Positions 63,911-64,000 of a stretch of DNA of 64,000 bases are shown piece after piece. Both the position numbers and the translations under genes were made by a program. The notes beneath the pieces were generated by a model, which ran no database searches, was not told the origin of the DNA, and worked only from the letters and a program-made list of their open reading frames with translations. Numbering within the stretch: position 1 is the first letter of the stretch; every line of letters starts with the position of its first letter. This DNA comes from Hydra vulgaris (lineage: Eukaryota; Cnidaria; Hydrozoa; Anthoathecata; Hydridae). Location of the stretch: positions 23,994,501 through 24,058,500 of the forward strand of contig NC_088932.1 of assembly GCF_038396675.1 (NCBI RefSeq), read 5' to 3'.

Positions 63911-64000
63911 TTAATATTATTTTGATCAAGAAATCCTTTAATTTCATGTATAAAAGTATAAAAGTAGTTGCATTTGTTTTGCAAAGCATCAGAATCAGTA

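Larger units (their letters stand above)
60755..64000 (-). mobile_element. LINE family B, minus strand, 5' end outside the window
   Basis: Poly(T) at 60755-60783 marks the 3' tail of a minus-strand non-LTR retrotransposon. The 3' UTR covers about 60784-61034, the reverse transcriptase 61035-62949, and the endonuclease 62970 to about 63910, continuing beyond 64000. It is of the CR1/Jockey group and a different family from that at 12155. The eroded copy at 37260-38180 belongs to it. Confidence 0.93.

Overview
The window looks like a stretch of an AT-rich, transposon-laden invertebrate genome. The closest fit is a cnidarian, most likely a Hydra: AT composition, many (TA)n tracts, introns in conserved animal genes, and a mix of CR1/Jockey-type LINEs, hAT, Tc1/mariner, piggyBac, pogo and Transib relics. 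That assignment is an inference from composition and content, not from a database match.

Only three host genes are supported. (1) A signal-peptide-bearing first exon of a laminin N-terminal (domain VI) protein, minus strand, 6223-6546. (2) GLMP, the glycosylated lysosomal membrane protein, minus strand, with three exons between 19965 and 23660; the signal-peptide exon was not found. (3) The 5' end of PSMA1, proteasome subunit alpha type-1, plus strand, with an ATG-only coding exon at 47919-47921 followed by exons at 48016-48060 and 48170-48271. Its next exon is not visible before the window ends, so the intron after exon 3 exceeds 15 kb and holds a nest of transposons.

Layout: 1-5060 two eroded ZMYM1-like hAT elements and a LINE relic; 6.0-7.7 kb laminin exon plus tRNA-derived SINE-like repeats; 8.7-9.7 kb LINE relic; 12.2-15.5 kb nearly full-length but broken LINE (family A); 17.9-19.2 kb complete mariner with a DD41D transposase; 20-23.7 kb GLMP with repeats in its introns; 24.3-25.3 kb Tc1-like relic (DD37E spacing); 25.7-28.6 kb second family A LINE; 30.3-31.3 kb non-autonomous hAT; 33.2-35.1 kb pogo/Tigger; 35.5-38.2 kb palindromic array, MITE, hAT and LINE relics; 39.3-42.8 kb a Transib (RAG1-related) element inserted in a hAT relic and itself hit by a MITE; 48.9-56.4 kb a piggyBac with exact TTAA ends that carries a 945-bp MITE and a 4-kb hAT inside its transposase gene; 57.5-60.8 kb a related hAT scrambled by an inverted duplication; 60.8-64 kb a second LINE family on the minus strand, running off the window.

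The most notable items are the Transib element (ends resembling V(D)J recombination signals, exact 5-bp CGGCG target duplication, a stop at the apparent catalytic Glu codon), the two DNA transposons in piggyBac that both show 6-bp target duplications, the GC-richer DD41D mariner, and several inverted templated insertions that suggest fold-back template switching. No transposase or reverse transcriptase gene in the window is intact.
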